DNA of 64,000 bases from Olsenella_L sp051876355 (GCA_051876355.1 JBJEHU010000038.1:1-64000), one strand, 5' to 3'. Counted from the stretch's first letter, positions 26,093 to 34,305 are shown. The notes: generated from the letters alone by a model not told the origin. Program-made: numbers and translations.

Positions 26093-26863
26093 GTGAAGAT
26101 GAAAGTGCTCCATTTCCTCGAGATGCTGATTCTACCGGTACTGATTCTCGTGCTGTGGCAGTGGGCTACGGTCTCGGGAGCCGTTCCCTCGATCGTGCTG
26201 CCGACGCCTGCAGCAGTCGTCTCATCCATCGCTACGCAGCTCGCTTCGGGCAGACTCGAGAACGATGTCGCCATCAGCGTCTCGCGCATCCTCAAGGGCT
26301 ATGCGCTGGCTGTCGTCTTCGGCCTTGCCTTCGGCGTCACGATGGGCATGAGCGAGCATGTGAACCGTTTCTTCGGCGGCCTCTTCAAGGCGATCCGCCA
26401 GATTCCGATGATTGCCTGGGTCCCTCTTCTCGTTATGTGGTTCGGCATCGGCGAGGAGTCGAAGATCGCCGTCATCTTCATCGCTGCCTTCTTCCAGGTC
26501 CTGCTCAACACGATCAATGGCATACAGCGCACAGACAAGAAGCTTGTCGAGGTAGGTCATATGTACCAGCTCTCGAAGTGGCGCCTCTTCCGCGAGATCT
26601 ACCTGCCGAGCGCGCTTCCTTCGATCTTCGTCGGCCTCAAGCTCGGCCTTTCTGTCTCGTGGATGGCTGTCGTCGGCGCTGAGATGATTGCTGCAAGCTC
26701 AGGCATCGGCTTCCGCATCAACGATGCGAGGGCGCTCCTCGACTATCCGGTCGTCTTCTCCGGCATGATTGCCATCGCTGTCACCGGTGTCCTCATGGAC
26801 CTGATCCTGTCTGCCATCGCGAAGGGCTGCATGCCCTGGGAAAGAGGCGAGGAGCATGCCTGA
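26093..26863 (+). CDS. Sulfonate-type ABC transporter permease
   Basis: This 256-residue SsuC/TauC-like inner membrane subunit has about six hydrophobic segments and the EAA loop VEVGHMYQLSKWRLFREIYLP near residues 155-175. It starts at GTG 26093, two bases after the binding-protein stop; ATG 26099 is a possible alternative. It overlaps the ATPase start by eight bases. Confidence 0.92.
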   Translation: MKMKVLHFLEMLILPVLILVLWQWATVSGAVPSIVLPTPAAVVSSIATQLASGRLENDVAISVSRILKGYALAVVFGLAFGVTMGMSEHVNRFFGGLFKAIRQIPMIAWVPLLVMWFGIGEESKIAVIFIAAFFQVLLNTINGIQRTDKKLVEVGHMYQLSKWRLFREIYLPSALPSIFVGLKLGLSVSWMAVVGAEMIAASSGIGFRINDARALLDYPVVFSGMIAIAVTGVLMDLILSAIAKGCMPWERGEEHA

Positions 26864-27626
26864 GAAGCTCAGCATACAGGGCGTGAGCAAGTCGTTTGCC
26901 ACCTCGTCCGGCACGCTCTCCGTGCTTGAGGGAATCGACCTTTCCGTTGCAGATGGAGAGCTGCTCGTGATTGTCGGCCATAGCGGCTGCGGCAAGTCGA
27001 CGCTCCTGAAGAACATCGCAGGGCTTGAAGAGCCGTCAGAAGGAGAGATCCTGCTGGATGGACAGAAGATCTCGGGCCCTGGTCCCGAACGGGCGATGAT
27101 CTTCCAGGAGCACAGGCTCTTCCCGTGGATGACGATAGAGGAGAATGTCGCATTCGGGCTCCACGACCGGCCGAAGGCAGAGCGGAAGGAGATTGCCCGG
27201 GGCTACCTTTCGCTCGTGCAGCTCGATGGCTTCGAGCGTGCCTATCCCCATGAGCTGTCGGGTGGCATGAGCCAGCGTGCCGCGATTGCCCGTGCCCTTG
27301 CGACAAAGCCCGAAGTGCTCCTGCTCGACGAGCCGTTCGGCGCTCTCGATGCGCTCACGAAGATGGATCTCCAGGACGAGCTCCTTGCCATCCGCGACCG
27401 CGAGAAGACGACCATGGTCATGGTCACGCACGATATCGAGGAGGCAGTCTATCTCGCTGACCGCATTGTCGTTATGACCGAGCGCCCCGGCAAGATTGCA
27501 GAGATTGTCCCCATCGAGCTCGGCCGTCCGCGCGACCGCGGCAGCGCCGACTTCGCCTGGTACCAGAAGCGGATACTTTCGCACTTCGTGAAGACGAAGG
27601 AAAAGCAGCTCGACTACGTGATTTGA
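26856..27626 (+). CDS. Sulfonate-type ABC transporter ATP-binding protein
   Basis: This 256-residue SsuB/TauB-like ATPase has Walker A GHSGCGKST (about residue 41), the Q-loop FQEHRLFPWMT, the signature LSGGMSQR, Walker B VLLLDEPFGALD and the H-loop MVTHDIEEAVYLADR. It completes the importer with the two genes before it. The gap to the next element is about 110 bases, with no convincing terminator. Confidence 0.94.
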   Translation: MPEKLSIQGVSKSFATSSGTLSVLEGIDLSVADGELLVIVGHSGCGKSTLLKNIAGLEEPSEGEILLDGQKISGPGPERAMIFQEHRLFPWMTIEENVAFGLHDRPKAERKEIARGYLSLVQLDGFERAYPHELSGGMSQRAAIARALATKPEVLLLDEPFGALDALTKMDLQDELLAIRDREKTTMVMVTHDIEEAVYLADRIVVMTERPGKIAEIVPIELGRPRDRGSADFAWYQKRILSHFVKTKEKQLDYVI

Positions 27627-27739
27627 CGGCATATCGGAGAGCTGGATGCATCTTCGAGACGAAGGTTCCGTTCCTCATCGATGGCAGCTGCCGGGCACCG
27701 GCCACTATACGGGAAACGATGAAGCCTGCAATCTGTCAA

Positions 27740-27805
27740 AGCGATAACCAAGCATAGGAAAGAGGTAGCAGGGGCAGTCCCTTCAGGCGCCTACACTGAG
27801 CCTTA
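27740..27805 (+). promoter_or_regulatory. Sulfur-regulon promoter element, copy B
   Basis: This is the gapless counterpart of the 24865-24930 element, with AGCGATAAC at the start, GGAAAGAGGT in the middle and TACACTGA at the same offset (27792). It lies 31 bases upstream of the sulfite reductase ATG, so transcription would start just before the GGAGAGGAG RBS. The shared layout implies one regulator, probably a LysR-type or similar activator encoded elsewhere. Confidence 0.75.
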
Positions 27806-27835
27806 CGACCAGCTCCAAGCTGGAGAGGAGAGGAC

Positions 27836-28765
27836 ATGGCAAAGATCGACAATGCCGCGCTCAAGAAGGGCGGCTTCATGGCGCAGAAGCAGAAGGGGTT
27901 CTACTCCCTGCGCCTTCATATCACGGCAGGGCATCTGGATTCCCGCCAGCTCATCGGCATCTCCAAAGTGGCAGACACATTCGGCCACGGCTACATCCAT
28001 CTGACAAGCCGCCAGGCCATCGAGATTCCCTTCATCAACGTCGAGGACGCAGAGGCCGTGAAGGCGCTGCTTGCCGAGTACGGCGTCGAGCCAGGCTGCT
28101 GCGGTGCCCGCGTGCGCACGGTCACAGGCTGCCAGGGATGCGCCGTCTGCCCGTCGGGCAACATCGACTCCTACCGGGTCGCGAGGATGCTCGACCAGCG
28201 CTACTTCGGCCGCGACCTTCCCGGCAAGTTCAAGTTCGGCGTCACGGGCTGCCAGAACAACTGCCTCAAGGCCGAGGAGAACGACTTCGGCATCAAGGGC
28301 GGGCGCAAGGTCGCCTGGAAGCCCGATGCCTGCATCCACTGCGGCATCTGCTCGAAGGTCTGCAAGCCCCAGGCTATCACGGACGACGGAGAGAAGATTG
28401 TCGTCGACTATGCGAAGTGCGTCTCCTGCGGCAAGTGCTCGCAGAAGTGCCCGGTCAATTCGTGGGACTACCAGACCGTCTACAACCTCACGTTCGGCGG
28501 TCTCTTCGGCAACCACATCACGAAGGGCAGGAAGATCCTTCCGCCCGTCGAGTCCGACGAGCAGCTGCTTGCCGTCGCCGATGCGACGATTCAGTGGTAC
28601 GACGACCACGCAATCGCAGGCGACCGCTTCAAGTTCTGCCTCGACCGCGAAGGTTGGGAGAGCTTCGTTCCTGTGGTCAGGAAAGCCTACGACGAGGCGG
28701 CGCCCGAGGGCTGCCCCAAGGCAGATTCCGTAGAAGTCGAGCCGGCGGCACCGGCACATCAGTGA
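27836..28765 (+). CDS. Siroheme 4Fe-4S sulfite reductase with ferredoxin domain
   Basis: This 309-residue enzyme reduces sulfite (or nitrite) with siroheme coupled to a 4Fe-4S cluster. The cluster/siroheme ligands are complete: Cys99-x5-Cys105 (TGCQGCAVC) and Cys139-x3-Cys143 (TGCQNNC). Two ferredoxin motifs are inserted after it, CIHCGICSKVC (166-176) and CVSCGKCSQKC (195-205). This single-chain form resembles AsrC and small assimilatory-type sulfite reductases of anaerobes. HLTSRQAIEIPF is the usual substrate-side arginine region. The neighbouring sulfur-carrier genes favour sulfite over nitrite. Strong RBS: GGAGAGGAG. Confidence 0.9.
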   Translation: MAKIDNAALKKGGFMAQKQKGFYSLRLHITAGHLDSRQLIGISKVADTFGHGYIHLTSRQAIEIPFINVEDAEAVKALLAEYGVEPGCCGARVRTVTGCQGCAVCPSGNIDSYRVARMLDQRYFGRDLPGKFKFGVTGCQNNCLKAEENDFGIKGGRKVAWKPDACIHCGICSKVCKPQAITDDGEKIVVDYAKCVSCGKCSQKCPVNSWDYQTVYNLTFGGLFGNHITKGRKILPPVESDEQLLAVADATIQWYDDHAIAGDRFKFCLDREGWESFVPVVRKAYDEAAPEGCPKADSVEVEPAAPAHQ

Positions 28766-28775
28766 GGAGCAGAGG

Positions 28776-29030
28776 ATGGCACAGGAAGCCTATGAGGTCA
28801 CAGATACCGTCGATATCACGAATCTCGTCTGCCCGATGACATTCGTGACGGCGAAGGCCGCTTTGGCCGAGCTCGAGATCGGCGAGGTGCTCAGGGTGCA
28901 TCTTGCGGCGGGCGAGCCGATGGAAAACGTTCCTCGGAGCTTTGCGGATGACGGACAGAAGGTGCTTGCGCTCAGGCCATCAGAAGACGGTGCCTTCGAC
29001 CTCGATGTGAAGAAGCTCGAAGACGAATAG
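28776..29030 (+). CDS. TusA-like sulfurtransferase
   Basis: This 84-residue SirA/TusA-fold protein has the active Cys19 in NLVCPMTFVTAKAAL. The usual CPxP motif is CPMT here, losing the proline. TusA proteins relay persulfide sulfur between partners. Its place between sulfite reductase and a carrier protein suggests that it accepts sulfide sulfur and hands it to the carrier or another target. A GGAGCAGAGG RBS precedes the ATG. Confidence 0.85.
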   Translation: MAQEAYEVTDTVDITNLVCPMTFVTAKAALAELEIGEVLRVHLAAGEPMENVPRSFADDGQKVLALRPSEDGAFDLDVKKLEDE

Positions 29031-29067
29031 CGCATATCTGCACTTCGGATACGCAGGAAGGATAGCC

Positions 29068-29274
29068 ATGAACATCACGGTGGGCGGAGAGAAGAGGAGC
29101 GTGCCTGAAGGGGAGACCCTGGATACGCTCATCAAGGACGAGAAGGTGGAGAACGCGGACTATGTGACCGTAGCCGTGAACGAGGCTTTCGTCGACCACA
29201 AGGACTTCGCGACGACAGCGCTTCATGAAGGCGATACGGTCGAGTTCCTCTATTTCATGGGCGGAGGCCGCTGA
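29068..29274 (+). CDS. ThiS/MoaD-like sulfur carrier protein with extra C-terminal residues
   Basis: This 68-residue ubiquitin-like carrier starts MNITVGGEKRSVPEGETLDTL. Working carriers end in Gly-Gly, whose carboxylate is adenylylated and made a thiocarboxylate. This one ends FMGGGR, so one or two residues follow the Gly-Gly. That requires proteolytic trimming, and a JAMM protease gene lies two genes downstream. A thiamine role is unlikely because the window's thi operon has no thiG or thiH. The arrangement matches HcyS (Wolinella) and CysO (Mycobacterium) carriers for homocysteine or cysteine synthesis. Confidence 0.84.
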   Translation: MNITVGGEKRSVPEGETLDTLIKDEKVENADYVTVAVNEAFVDHKDFATTALHEGDTVEFLYFMGGGR

Positions 29275-29275
29275 C

Positions 29276-30103
29276 ATGGCTTTCTCGCCTGATGAGCTCG
29301 AGCGCTATTCCCGCCACATCATCTTGAAGGAGGTCGGCGTCAAGGGCCAGAAGAAGCTCTGTGCTGCCAAGGTCCTGATTATCGGTGCCGGCGGCCTCGG
29401 CGCTCCGGCTGCGCTCTACCTTGCTGCAGCAGGCGTCGGCACTCTGGGCATCGTCGATGCAGACGAGGTCGAGCTCTCGAACCTCCAGCGCCAGATCATC
29501 CACGGCACCTCGGATATCGGCAAGCCGAAGGTGGAAAGCGCCGCAGAGACCCTGCACGATATCAACCCCGGCGTGAACGTCGTGACGTATCGGGAGTTCG
29601 TCGACTCTACCAACATCGCCGGTCTCATCAAGGATTACGACTTCGTGATCGACGGTGTCGACAACTTCCCGACGAAGTTCCTGATCAACGACGCCTGCGT
29701 GATGGGCGGAAAGCCCTTCGTCCATGCCGGCATCATCCGCTTCAGGGGCCAGCTCATGACGTACGTGCCAGGAGAGGGACCGTGCTACAGGTGCGTGTTC
29801 CACGATATGCCGCCCAAGGATGCGGTGCCCACCTGCAAGCAGGCTGGTGTCATCGGTGCCCTTGCTGGCGTCATAGGCTGCCTTGAGGCGCTTGAAGCCA
29901 TAAAATATATCTGCGGCATAGGCGAGCTTCTCACGGGCAGGCTCCTCACGTTCGATGCGCTCAAGGGAGACTTCCACACAATCAAGCTGCCGCCGAGAGA
30001 TCCGAACTGCCCAGTCTGCGGTGACCATCCGACCGTGACCGAGCTCATCGACTACGAGCAGCCGGCCTGCGCCCTGGCGCAGCATGGCACAGCGCTCGCC
30101 TGA
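29276..30103 (+). CDS. ThiF/MoeB-family adenylyltransferase (HcyF-like)
   Basis: This 275-residue E1-like enzyme adenylylates the C-terminus of a sulfur carrier. The ATP site GAGGLGAPAALYLAAAGVG lies at residues 37-55, followed by NLQRQ and GVDNFPTKFLIND. The zinc ligands form two CxxC pairs (CYRC, CPVC), and a candidate active Cys lies in VPTCKQAGVIGALAG. It starts one base after the carrier stop, which strongly suggests that the carrier is its substrate. There is no rhodanese domain, so sulfur would come from sulfide or another protein. Confidence 0.92.
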   Translation: MAFSPDELERYSRHIILKEVGVKGQKKLCAAKVLIIGAGGLGAPAALYLAAAGVGTLGIVDADEVELSNLQRQIIHGTSDIGKPKVESAAETLHDINPGVNVVTYREFVDSTNIAGLIKDYDFVIDGVDNFPTKFLINDACVMGGKPFVHAGIIRFRGQLMTYVPGEGPCYRCVFHDMPPKDAVPTCKQAGVIGALAGVIGCLEALEAIKYICGIGELLTGRLLTFDALKGDFHTIKLPPRDPNCPVCGDHPTVTELIDYEQPACALAQHGTALA

Positions 30104-30113
30104 GAGGAGAGGC

Positions 30114-30533
30114 ATGCTCCATCTGAGCGGAGACGATTTCCACAAGATGGCAGAGTGGGCACGAAAGCATATGCCCGAGGAGGCCTGCGGCCTTCTGGCA
30201 GGCTATCGCGACGAGGAGGGCGACGCCTTCGTCGAGCGCATCTTCTTCTGCGAGAATGCCGACCATACGGCAGAGCACTTCACGATCTCGCCCCAGGAGC
30301 AGCTCAAGGTCCTCAAGGAGGCCAGGTCTGCCGGCATGGAGGTCTTGGGCAACTGGCATTCCCACCCCGAGACGCCGGCACGTCCTTCTGCGGAAGATCT
30401 AAGGCTTGCGCAGGACCCTTCTGCCATCTACTGCATTCTCTCGCTCGAAGCTCCTGCCTGGCCGGCGCTTGTCGCCTACCAGAAGGATGCCGAAGGGAAC
30501 GTCCAGAGGGTGCTGGTGAGCCATGACGTGTGA
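30114..30533 (+). CDS. JAMM/Mov34 metalloprotease, M67 family (HcyD/Mec-like)
   Basis: This 139-residue JAMM-fold zinc peptidase has Glu22/Glu23 in PEEACG and a perfect HSHPETPARPSAED motif: His82, His84, Ser92 and Asp95. Bacterial relatives encoded beside sulfur carriers remove C-terminal residues after Gly-Gly and later release amino acids bound to the carrier. That fits the FMGGGR carrier encoded nearby. The RBS AGAGGAGAGG supports ATG 30114 over 30084. It overlaps the cbiK start by 11 bases. Confidence 0.9.
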   Translation: MLHLSGDDFHKMAEWARKHMPEEACGLLAGYRDEEGDAFVERIFFCENADHTAEHFTISPQEQLKVLKEARSAGMEVLGNWHSHPETPARPSAEDLRLAQDPSAIYCILSLEAPAWPALVAYQKDAEGNVQRVLVSHDV

Positions 30534-31305
30534 GGGACTTGTCTTTGCCAGCTACGGGACGCTCGTGGATGAAGCGCGCACAAGCGATATCGCGCCTGTC
30601 GCAGAAGCGCTGAAGAGCGCCTTTGCGGAGGATGCCTTTGCTGAGGCCTATACCAGCGCCTGGGTGAGAGAGCATCTCGTGAAGCGCGGCATCGCATCTA
30701 CAAGCCTCGAAGAGGCGCTTACTTCTCTTGCAGATGAAGGCGTCGCACGGGCCACGGTCCAGCCAGGGCTCATCGTCTGCGGCGATGCCTGGGACAAGCT
30801 CGCAGCGGAAGCAGCGGCTCTTGCTGGCCGCTTCCCGGAAGGTCTTCTCCTCGGACGTCCGCTCCTGGCAGATGATGCAGATCAGAAAGAGGCTGCTGAA
30901 GTCATTGCCGAGGTGTTCCCTGTGCACCCTTCCCATGCGTTCGTGCTTGTAGGGCACGGGACGAGAGGGACAGCAGATGCTGCTTACGCCGGTGTCGTTG
31001 CAGCGCTCCATGCAGCGGGACGCACCGACTTCGTCCTTGGTCTCATGGAGGGCTCTCCTGATCCGGACGAGGTGGAGAAGAAGCTCGTACGCAATGGCAC
31101 GCATTCGGCTACAATTGTCCCGCTCATGCTCACGGCAGGAAGCCATGTGCGCCGTCAGCTTGCGGGAGAGGGCGCGGCAAGCTGGACATCGCGCTTGAAC
31201 GCAGCCGGTCTTGCCACGGATTGCACGCTGGCGGGCCTTGGCTCCCTGCCGGGCATGGGCACCATCTTTGTCCGCCATGCGCGGGAAGCTGAAATCCTCA
31301 GCTGA
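30523..31305 (+). CDS. cbiK: Sirohydrochlorin chelatase CbiK
   Basis: CbiK inserts Co2+, or in some organisms Fe2+, into sirohydrochlorin. The 260-residue protein has the N-terminal FASYGTLVDEAR, a middle FVLVGHGTRGTADAAY with the metal-binding His, and VPLMLTAGSHVRRQLAG with the second His. The family and length match CbiK rather than CbiX. Its position in an operon with siroheme-dependent sulfite reductase suggests that it serves as the ferrochelatase for siroheme; cobalt for corrinoids is the alternative, since a FecBCD-type importer follows. Confidence 0.9.
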   Translation: MTCEGLVFASYGTLVDEARTSDIAPVAEALKSAFAEDAFAEAYTSAWVREHLVKRGIASTSLEEALTSLADEGVARATVQPGLIVCGDAWDKLAAEAAALAGRFPEGLLLGRPLLADDADQKEAAEVIAEVFPVHPSHAFVLVGHGTRGTADAAYAGVVAALHAAGRTDFVLGLMEGSPDPDEVEKKLVRNGTHSATIVPLMLTAGSHVRRQLAGEGAASWTSRLNAAGLATDCTLAGLGSLPGMGTIFVRHAREAEILS

Positions 31306-31357
31306 GGCAGGCTGCATCCTCACCGTCAACGATATCGACAGAAAAGAGAGCATCTCC

Positions 31358-32365
31358 ATGCTGAACATCAGCCGTCATTCACGTTCTGCTGCGGTGGCAG
31401 CTGCGTTTCTCCTTGCCTCGAGCCTTGTTGCGCTTCCTGCCTGCAGCCAGACTTCATCTTCCTCGTCTTCGACGGATGCCCAGACCTCGACAAGTGCCAC
31501 CACGACGGACAGCGTCACGTTCACGGACGACCTGGGACGCGAGGTCACAGTCTCGAATCCGCAGCGTGTCGTTGCCTGCATGGGCTCCTTTGCCGGTGCC
31601 TGGCAACTTGCAGGTGGCACGCTTGTCGGTGCCTCCGATGATGCGTTCTCGCACTACGGCGTCGACTCCTCGACGGTTTCCGGCGTCGGCAAGTCGACGG
31701 CCTTGAGCCTCGAGTCCATCCTCGACCTCGATCCCGATTTTGTCATCATGACCGGCGTCTCTGACGGCAAGCACTCGACGGGCGTCTCGCAGGAGGACCT
31801 CGAGTCCTCGCTCGACGAGGCAGGCGTGCCGCTTGCGTTCTTCAAGGTCACGACGTTTGCTGACTACGAGCGCATGATGGGGATCTTCTGCCAGATCACG
31901 GGCAGGGACGATCTCTATCAGCAGAACGTGGCTGATGTGAAGGATCAGATTGATCAGGATATCCAGACGTACTCTGTCGCTGACAAGGCGCCGACCGTGC
32001 TCGTCGTGAGCGCCTACTCGAAGGGCCTTGTCGTGCAGGACTCCACGGGCATGACAGGCGCGATCGTGAAGGACCTCGGCGCCGTGAACGTGGCAGACGA
32101 GAACCCGAGCCTGCTCTCCGACTTCAGCCTCGAGGCGGCGGTCGAAGCAGATCCTGACTACATCCTCGTGCTCGCAGCATCCGATGATGCGGCGACAGCC
32201 CAGCAGTATTACAACGACGCCGTGGGCTCCGACTCTGCCTGGGCAGACATGACGGCCGTGGAGGAAGGGCATGTCACGATGCTCGATGCTGCGCACTTCC
32301 TCTACAAGCCGCTCAACAGATGGGCCGAATCCTATGAGATCGTGGGCCAGGCGCTCAACAAGTAG
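31358..32365 (+). CDS. FecB/BtuF-type ABC substrate-binding lipoprotein
   Basis: This 335-residue protein has a lipoprotein signal (VAAAFLLASSLVALPAC, Cys near residue 29), a long Ser/Thr linker, and a Peripla_BP_2 domain: VTFTDDLGREVTVSNPQRVVA, then ESILDLDPDFVIM and ADPDYILVLAASDD. Such proteins bind ferric siderophores, haem or cobalamin; nothing here decides between them. It starts 52 bases after cbiK and is followed by permease and ATPase genes. Confidence 0.88.
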   Translation: MLNISRHSRSAAVAAAFLLASSLVALPACSQTSSSSSSTDAQTSTSATTTDSVTFTDDLGREVTVSNPQRVVACMGSFAGAWQLAGGTLVGASDDAFSHYGVDSSTVSGVGKSTALSLESILDLDPDFVIMTGVSDGKHSTGVSQEDLESSLDEAGVPLAFFKVTTFADYERMMGIFCQITGRDDLYQQNVADVKDQIDQDIQTYSVADKAPTVLVVSAYSKGLVVQDSTGMTGAIVKDLGAVNVADENPSLLSDFSLEAAVEADPDYILVLAASDDAATAQQYYNDAVGSDSAWADMTAVEEGHVTMLDAAHFLYKPLNRWAESYEIVGQALNK

Positions 32366-32367
32366 GG

Positions 32368-33417
32368 ATGTCTGTGGGAAGCACGCATCGGCATGAGAAG
32401 AAGGTGGCAGGACTGGGGAGCAGACGCTTCCCGGTCCTGGCTGCCCTTTCTGTCGTGGCCCTCATCGTGGCTGTCCTTTTGGGCCTGGTCTTCGGTGCCT
32501 CCGGCGTCGGTGTCGGCGACGTCTGGATGCTCATCACAGGAGGAGATCTTCCCTCGAAGGCACGGAACATCCTCCTCTCGATTCGCATCCCTCGCGTGCT
32601 GGCAGGTGTCCTCGCTGGCGCTGCCTTTGCAGTGTCCGGCGCCCTCATCCAGGAAGTGCTCGACAATCCTCTGGCAAGCCCCAACATCATCGGTGCGAAC
32701 TCGGGCGCAGGCTTGGCTGTCCTTACCGTGAGCGCATTGGCAACGGTCGGCATCGCGGTGCCTCTGCCGCTTCCGGCAGCAGCCTTCCTGGGGGCCCTTC
32801 TGGCATCGGCCCTGATCCTTCTCGTGTCGGCCCGTGCCGGCGTCTCTCGGCTCACGGTCGTCCTTGCCGGCGTCGCTGTGAATGCGGTCTTCGGGGCTGG
32901 CATGAATGCTGTCCTCATCATCGCTCCCAACGCCTACGTAGGCTCCTCGTCCTATCTCGTGGGCGGGCTTTCCGGCATCGTTATGTCCGATCTCGGCCTT
33001 CCTGCCGTTCTGATTGCCATCGGCCTTGTGCTTGCATGCATCCTGGCATCGCGCCTCAATGTACTAGCGCTCGGCAGCCAGACGGCGCATGCGCTCGGTG
33101 TCCCCGTACGTCTTCTGCGTGCGGCGGGGCTGACCGTCGCCTCGCTTCTGGCAGGCGCAGCCGTGAGCTTCTCTGGCCTCATCGGCTTCATCGGCCTCAT
33201 GGTCCCTCACGTGGCCAGGCGCTTCGTCGGCCACGACCTGAAGCGCGTGATACCTATCTCTGCGCTCTGGGGTGCGGCCTTCACGGTCTTCGCCGATCTT
33301 CTGGCGCGCACGCTCTTTGCGCCCTATGAGCTGCCGGTCGGCATCCTGATGGCGCTCATCGGAGGTCCCTTCTTCATCTTCCTTCTCATGAAGGGGAAGG
33401 GATATCGCGATGAGTGA
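32368..33417 (+). CDS. FecCD-family ABC transporter permease
   Basis: This 349-residue polytopic permease belongs to the iron-siderophore/cobalamin group. Visible family motifs are RIPRVLAGVLAGAAFAVSGALIQEVLDNPLASPNIIG (two adjoining conserved blocks), LGVPVRLLR and GLMVPHVARRFVGHD. It has about nine or ten hydrophobic segments. The ATG lies two bases after the binding-protein stop and its end overlaps the ATPase gene by eight bases. Confidence 0.93.
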   Translation: MSVGSTHRHEKKVAGLGSRRFPVLAALSVVALIVAVLLGLVFGASGVGVGDVWMLITGGDLPSKARNILLSIRIPRVLAGVLAGAAFAVSGALIQEVLDNPLASPNIIGANSGAGLAVLTVSALATVGIAVPLPLPAAAFLGALLASALILLVSARAGVSRLTVVLAGVAVNAVFGAGMNAVLIIAPNAYVGSSSYLVGGLSGIVMSDLGLPAVLIAIGLVLACILASRLNVLALGSQTAHALGVPVRLLRAAGLTVASLLAGAAVSFSGLIGFIGLMVPHVARRFVGHDLKRVIPISALWGAAFTVFADLLARTLFAPYELPVGILMALIGGPFFIFLLMKGKGYRDE

Positions 33418-34204
33418 GGACGTGATTGCATTCGAGGACATTTCGTTCGGCTACGGCGAGGGCAGGCTCTTCGAGCATTTCTCTCTTGCCATTCCCGAAG
33501 GCGGCATCACGGCGGTGCTCGGTCCCAATGGCTGCGGCAAGTCTACGCTTCTGTCCCTTGTCGAAGGGATGCTCAGACCTTCTGCCGGAGCGGTCCTGCT
33601 TTCGGGCAGCGACACGCACACGCTCTCTCCGAAGGAGCGGGCAGGGCTCATCGCGATGCTTCCGCAGGTCCACAGAACGCCGTCCATGAAGGTCAGGGAC
33701 CTCGTGGCATGCGGACGCTATGTGCATATGGGGCCTTTCGGACAGCTCGGCAAAGAGGACTGGGACAAGGTCGATGAGGCCATCTCCCTTATGGACCTCG
33801 AATCTCTTGCAGGAAGGAATGCAAGGAGGCTCTCGGGCGGCGAGCGCCAGAGGGCATTTCTCGCAATGACGGTCGCACAGGGAGCGCGGACGCTCCTGCT
33901 CGATGAGCCGACAACCTATCTCGACGTGAGGGCAGCTCATGACCTCATGGAGCTCGTGACGAGGCTCGCGCATGAACAGGCAACGACCATCGTCTGCGTG
34001 ATTCACGATGTGGACCTGGCGCTGCGCTTTGCAGACCGGGTTGTCGTGCTCGGCAATGCGCGCCCGACGCAGCTTCTGGCAGAAGGCACGCCGGATGAGA
34101 TTGCGGAGAGCTCGGTCCTTGCCGCCTCTCTCGGCATCTCTGCCGTGCGCTTCGAACATGCAGGCGATGCGGCGTATGGCATCTTCCCGGCAAACGGGGA
34201 ATAG
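33410..34204 (+). CDS. FecE/BtuD-type ABC transporter ATP-binding protein
   Basis: This 264-residue ATPase has Walker A GPNGCGKST (about residue 39), the signature LSGGERQR, Walker B TLLLDEPTTYLD and the H-loop VCVIHDVDLALRFADRV. With the two preceding genes it forms a complete importer for an iron- or cobalt-containing compound. It ends the sulfur/siroheme-linked run. Confidence 0.94.
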   Translation: MSEDVIAFEDISFGYGEGRLFEHFSLAIPEGGITAVLGPNGCGKSTLLSLVEGMLRPSAGAVLLSGSDTHTLSPKERAGLIAMLPQVHRTPSMKVRDLVACGRYVHMGPFGQLGKEDWDKVDEAISLMDLESLAGRNARRLSGGERQRAFLAMTVAQGARTLLLDEPTTYLDVRAAHDLMELVTRLAHEQATTIVCVIHDVDLALRFADRVVVLGNARPTQLLAEGTPDEIAESSVLAASLGISAVRFEHAGDAAYGIFPANGE

Positions 34205-34276
34205 AAGCTCTTTGAGCTGCGGAAACATCCTCCTGCAGACATATGTAAGGCTTGCATCAGCTGCAGCTAGATATTG

Positions 34277-34305
34277 TTGACGCGAGATCAATGTGATATC
34301 ACAAT
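34277..34305 (+). promoter_or_regulatory. Promoter and palindromic operator before the SPFH gene
   Basis: TTGACG at 34277 is a good -35 box; the -10 at 34300 (CACAAT) is weak. The perfect 12-base palindrome TGTGATATCACA (34292-34303) overlaps the spacer and -10, a position suited to repression. The SPFH ATG is 65 bases further on. Confidence 0.5.

Noticed and set aside
29068..29274. MoaD subunit of molybdopterin synthase or thiamine ThiS
   Set aside because: It lies with sulfite reductase and a JAMM protease, 20 kb from the moa genes; the tail after Gly-Gly and lack of moaE and thiG nearby argue against both, though they are not excluded.
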